A DNA stretch of 64,000 bases, taken from contig NZ_CP064030.1 in assembly GCF_016865235.1 (NCBI RefSeq), positions 3,100,001 to 3,164,000 on the forward strand, written 5' to 3'. The translations under genes were made by a program, and so were the position numbers. This DNA comes from Dyella caseinilytica (lineage in GTDB: Bacteria > Pseudomonadota > Gammaproteobacteria > Xanthomonadales > Rhodanobacteraceae). The notes under the pieces were generated by a model. That model ran no database searches and was not told where the DNA came from. It saw only the letters and a list, made by a program, of their open reading frames with translations. How positions within the stretch are numbered: the stretch's first letter is position 1; each line of letters begins with the position of its first letter. Shown one piece after another: positions 61,346-64,000 of the stretch.

Positions 61346-61741
61346 ATGAACAGCATCGAACGTTCCAAAACCAGTCACCGCCAACGCCTGTGGCCGCTTT
61401 CGATGGGGAGCGCGGTTATCGTCGTGGCATTGAGCATCGCCAGTTCCTTATCGCCGACGGCTGCTCACGCACAATCGACAACGGCCACCATCTTCGGCCA
61501 AGCCCCTGCCGGGGAAACGGTGACGGCACTTAGCTCATCGGGCCTGCACCGCCACGAAACCGTCGGCGAAAAAGGTCATTACAGGATTGGCTCACTGCCC
61601 GCTGGCGACTACACCGTGACACTGGAAAAAGACGGAAAAACTGTCGATTCCCGAGCAAACATTGCGCTGATCGTAGGTCGCGGCGCTGAAGTCGACTTCG
61701 CCTGTCCAAACGACCAGTGCGCCACATCCCAAAATCGCTAA
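61346..61741 (+). CDS. Small exported protein with carboxypeptidase-regulatory-like domain
   Basis: The 131-residue protein has a long signal peptide (cleavage after AHAQ near residue 41) and one beta-sandwich domain: TATIFGQAPAGETVTALSSSGLHRHETVGEKGHYRIGSLPAGDYTVTLEKDGK, the pattern of the CarboxypepD_reg domain that also forms the N-terminus of Oar-like TonB receptors. A stand-alone secreted domain may be an adhesin or inhibitor. AACAGGAG precedes the ATG. It is convergent with the small membrane protein gene. Confidence 0.75.
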   Translation: MNSIERSKTSHRQRLWPLSMGSAVIVVALSIASSLSPTAAHAQSTTATIFGQAPAGETVTALSSSGLHRHETVGEKGHYRIGSLPAGDYTVTLEKDGKTVDSRANIALIVGRGAEVDFACPNDQCATSQNR

Positions 61742-61757
61742 GTCCACGCGATTGGTG

Positions 61758-61952
61758 TCATACCCGACGTCGTCGCAGCGTCAACCAGCCTGCGACGATG
61801 ATCGGCATGGCGAGGGAAAACCAGGCCATCCCTTTCCACATCAATCGATCGCCCAGCAAAGCCGATAGCAGGCCAAATGAGATCACGACAGCCAGCGCGG
61901 CAGGTATCGCCCAGATACGCCAGACATAGTGCGACGGCTTATCAAGGCTCAT
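61758..61952 (-). CDS. Small membrane protein in siderophore-uptake cluster (64 aa)
   Basis: The 64-residue protein has two hydrophobic segments (about 14-32 and 40-58) and a basic end LRRRRV. Its ATG overlaps the end of the PepSY-protein gene by 11 bp, which supports translation in the same operon. Small membrane proteins of unknown function are common next to PepSY/TonB-receptor pairs. No further assignment. Confidence 0.65.
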   Translation of the reverse strand: MSLDKPSHYVWRIWAIPAALAVVISFGLLSALLGDRLMWKGMAWFSLAMPIIVAGWLTLRRRRV

Positions 61953-63132
61953 GCACGGGCTCCACCCATGGTTGCCGCTGATGTGCCGCGACGATACGCG
62001 CAAGACGCTCGGACTGATGCTTGCGCCGCGCAAGCCAAAGATACAGACCGCTGCCCAATATCACGATGGTGATCACGTCCAGCAGTGCCCAGAGGATTTT
62101 CAGCGGCATGCCACCGTAATCGCCGAAGTGCAGCGGCCGCGAGACTTCCAGCAAACGCAGATACCACGGCATCCTGATGACTGCGCTTAGCTGACCGGTA
62201 CTTGCATCGACCAGTACCGGTGTGAGCAGACGCGACGTGAGTGACGTGTCGCCCTTGGACCAGAACAGGTAATGGTACGGACTACCAAAAGGATTGCCTG
62301 GATAAGCAATGCTGATGATGTTCATGCCCGGCACGGCATGCCGCGCGGTCTCTAACGCTGCCTGCACCGAAGGCAGGTCGCCTTGTTCCGGCATGGATCG
62401 CCCGTGGTACGAAGCCAGCAGTGCTTTCACATCGGTGCGCTGCCACAACCCGAATAAAGGTGTGGACAGCTCATTCATGACGCCGGTTGCGCCGACCACG
62501 AATGTCCATGCCATCACCACAATGCCCAGCATATTGTGCAGATCCAGCCACTTCACTCTGGCACTACGTTCATGGCGGACCGTTCCGAAGGGCAGCTTTT
62601 TCATGAAGGGACCGTAGAGCACCACACCGGAAACGATGGCGATTACGAACAGAAGCGCCATCAAGCCAAGGAATAGCTCCCCAGGCAAGTCGAGAAACAG
62701 ATCCTTGTGCAAGGCGAGCATGATGTCGATAAAGTCGTTGGGCTGTTCCGATTCCGGCAAGGATGTCTCCAGCACCTGCGCTGTGCGCGCATCGAAGCGA
62801 ATGAAATGTATGGCGTCCGGATCGGCGCGCATGACTTCGAATGACGGAACCATCCATACCATCACCTGCGGTTCGTCATCGTCGATAAACACCGACGCGA
62901 CGCTCTGGCCGGGATACATGGCGCGGGCCGCCGCGACCATGCGGTCGATGTTCGCAGTGGGCGTATCGGCGGGCAAAGCAACGTAATGATGCGGTTCCAG
63001 CCAATGATTGATCTCCTCGCGGAATACCAACGGCAAACCAGTAAGGCAGATCAGCAGCAGGAAAGCCGTGCAGATCAGGCTGGTCCACTTGTGGATGAGA
63101 TACCAGCGCTTGAGCTTGTGAGCGGCGATCAT
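61942..63132 (-). CDS. PepSY-associated membrane protein (PiuB-like)
   Basis: The 396-residue protein has the PepSY_TM architecture: a first membrane segment (LIHKWTSLICTAFLLLICLTGLPLVF), a periplasmic PepSY part (about 45-125), then segments around residues 145-165, 200-220 and 350-370. HKDLFLD, WLDLHNMLGI and RPLHFGDYGG give His residues expected in this iron-uptake-linked family, which may reduce ferric siderophores. GGTGAG lies 5 bp before the ATG at 63132; a GTG at 63141 overlapping the upstream stop is also possible. It follows the receptor gene directly. Confidence 0.87.
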   Translation of the reverse strand: MIAAHKLKRWYLIHKWTSLICTAFLLLICLTGLPLVFREEINHWLEPHHYVALPADTPTANIDRMVAAARAMYPGQSVASVFIDDDEPQVMVWMVPSFEVMRADPDAIHFIRFDARTAQVLETSLPESEQPNDFIDIMLALHKDLFLDLPGELFLGLMALLFVIAIVSGVVLYGPFMKKLPFGTVRHERSARVKWLDLHNMLGIVVMAWTFVVGATGVMNELSTPLFGLWQRTDVKALLASYHGRSMPEQGDLPSVQAALETARHAVPGMNIISIAYPGNPFGSPYHYLFWSKGDTSLTSRLLTPVLVDASTGQLSAVIRMPWYLRLLEVSRPLHFGDYGGMPLKILWALLDVITIVILGSGLYLWLARRKHQSERLARIVAAHQRQPWVEPVHEP

Positions 63133-63137
63133 CGGGC

Positions 63138-64000
63138 TCACCAATCGTAGGTGGCGCTGGCGTAGATCGTGCGGCGCACACCGAAATTACACTGGGTGTC
63201 ACTGGTGCAACCCGACACGTAGTACTTATCCAGCAAATTGGCGATATTCAATTGCAGCTTCAGGCCATGCAAGGCCGGATCCATGGCACCGACGTCGTAA
63301 CGCACGGCCGCATCCAGCAAGGTAAAAGCCGGCACCTTGAACGAATTGACGTTATCGCCGTAGGTTGATCCCACATAACGCACGCCAGCGGAGAAACCCA
63401 GGCCATGCAGCAACGAGCTGTGCAGCGTGTAGTCGGCCCAAAGCGACGCAGACTGACGTGGAACGCCATACTGATACTTGCCTTGTACCGCAGCAGTCAC
63501 ACCATTCACACCAACACCGGTGAGATCCGATCGCACATAGCTGGAATCGGTAAAGGTGTAACTGGCGATCAGGTTCAAATTGTCGGTAAGGCTGGTGCGA
63601 TCGGATAACTCCACGCCACGCGAACGAATCTCGCCTACCTGCACAATAAAGCCGGGGTTTAGCGGATCCGTTTCCGGCACGTTCTGTTCGGTCAGGTTGT
63701 ACGCAGCGAGCGTCAACAAGCTGTTGCTGTTCACCGGCTGATATTTGAGACCCACTTCGTATTGCTGGCCGGTCGTCGGCACCGCAGCCGTACCGTTGGC
63801 GGTGATATCGCCAAATTGCGGCTGGAATGAGGTGGAATAGCTCGCATACGGCGCCAAGCCGTTGTCGAACAGATACACCACGCCGGTACGCCAGGTGAGT
63901 TTGTCATCGGGCTCGTTAGGCAGATTCAGCGATGCACTATTGCCGGTCTGCTTTTCGTCGACCCAGTCCTGACGCACGCCCAGCAGGAAACGCCAACGGC
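63138..64000 (-). CDS. TonB-dependent siderophore receptor, N-terminal part beyond window
   Basis: Only the C-terminal 286 residues are inside the window; the gene enters from the right edge. The sequence is barrel-like (YASYSTSFQPQFGD, YEVGLKYQP, LTLAAYNLTEQNVPETDP, LIASYTFTDSSY, GLGFSAGVRYVGS, LQLNIANLLDKYYVSGCTS) and ends in TIYASATYDW with aromatic C-terminus. DPLNPGFIVQVGEIRSRGVEL is a classical ferric-siderophore receptor motif (TIGR01783 type). Its stop overlaps a GTG in front of the PepSY gene, so it is an operon for siderophore uptake. Confidence 0.93.
   Translation of the reverse strand, partial: RWRFLLGVRQDWVDEKQTGNSASLNLPNEPDDKLTWRTGVVYLFDNGLAPYASYSTSFQPQFGDITANGTAAVPTTGQQYEVGLKYQPVNSNSLLTLAAYNLTEQNVPETDPLNPGFIVQVGEIRSRGVELSDRTSLTDNLNLIASYTFTDSSYVRSDLTGVGVNGVTAAVQGKYQYGVPRQSASLWADYTLHSSLLHGLGFSAGVRYVGSTYGDNVNSFKVPAFTLLDAAVRYDVGAMDPALHGLKLQLNIANLLDKYYVSGCTSDTQCNFGVRRTIYASATYDW

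Overview
The window looks like chromosome of a GC-rich gammaproteobacterium of the order Xanthomonadales, most likely Rhodanobacteraceae (Dyella/Luteibacter/Frateuria-like). This rests on gene content (SelO, ThpR, YajQ, DUF1345, DUF3014, S10 peptidase, OPT transporter, several secreted GH18 proteins, TonB receptors, YXWGXW-repeat proteins) and on scattered GTCATTCCGGCGAAGGCC-type palindromes; the placement is inference. No tRNA, rRNA, CRISPR array, integrase or intact prophage was seen. One REP-associated tyrosine transposase is the only mobile-element gene.

Layout. 0-9 kb is housekeeping: a cut-off HI0933-type flavoprotein, YajQ, a DUF1345 membrane protein, a small acetyltransferase, DAHP synthase with an aromatic-codon leader peptide and attenuator, an exported FKBP isomerase, an SH3 protein with a Pro/Gly/Asn repeat tail, SelO, and two overlapping rRNA-modification genes (RsuA, RsmC). 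9-21 kb holds an OPT transporter, a lipoprotein, an S10 carboxypeptidase, a GH18 enzyme, an exported methyltransferase-like protein, ThpR, an SDR, DinB, a YXWGXW-repeat protein, DUF3014 and a sulfotransferase. 22-26 kb is a tandem pair of secreted chitin-binding GH18 proteins that share signal peptide and leader. 26-33 kb carries VOC, GST and MFS genes, then a chemoreceptor behind a sigma-28-like promoter, followed 8 bp later by an EAL-CBS-GGDEF protein.

33-50 kb is mixed accessory and metabolic content: a membrane-anchored Mrr-like nuclease, 2OG oxygenases, an MHS transporter coupled to a TIGR02594 hydrolase-like gene, the transposase with a 1.1 kb gene-poor stretch beside it, ChaA, SGNH and alpha/beta hydrolases, Spy-like and ExbD proteins, and an NCS2 permease. 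50-64 kb is envelope-centred: DUF3574 lipoprotein, a TonB receptor, a 1120-residue autotransporter whose passenger carries both active-site motifs of a pepsin-like aspartic protease, a second YXWGXW protein, a PadR regulator divergent from a flavin monooxygenase, and a siderophore-uptake cluster (PepSY protein plus a receptor cut off by the window end).

Themes that link genes: polymer and peptide scavenging (three GH18 proteins, S10 peptidase, OPT transporter, predicted surface protease); c-di-GMP and motility (YajQ, chemoreceptor, EAL-GGDEF protein); and control by transcription attenuation (aroG) or a local repressor (PadR). The most unusual items are the pepsin-like autotransporter and the aroG leader with its RYYFWFYGY peptide.
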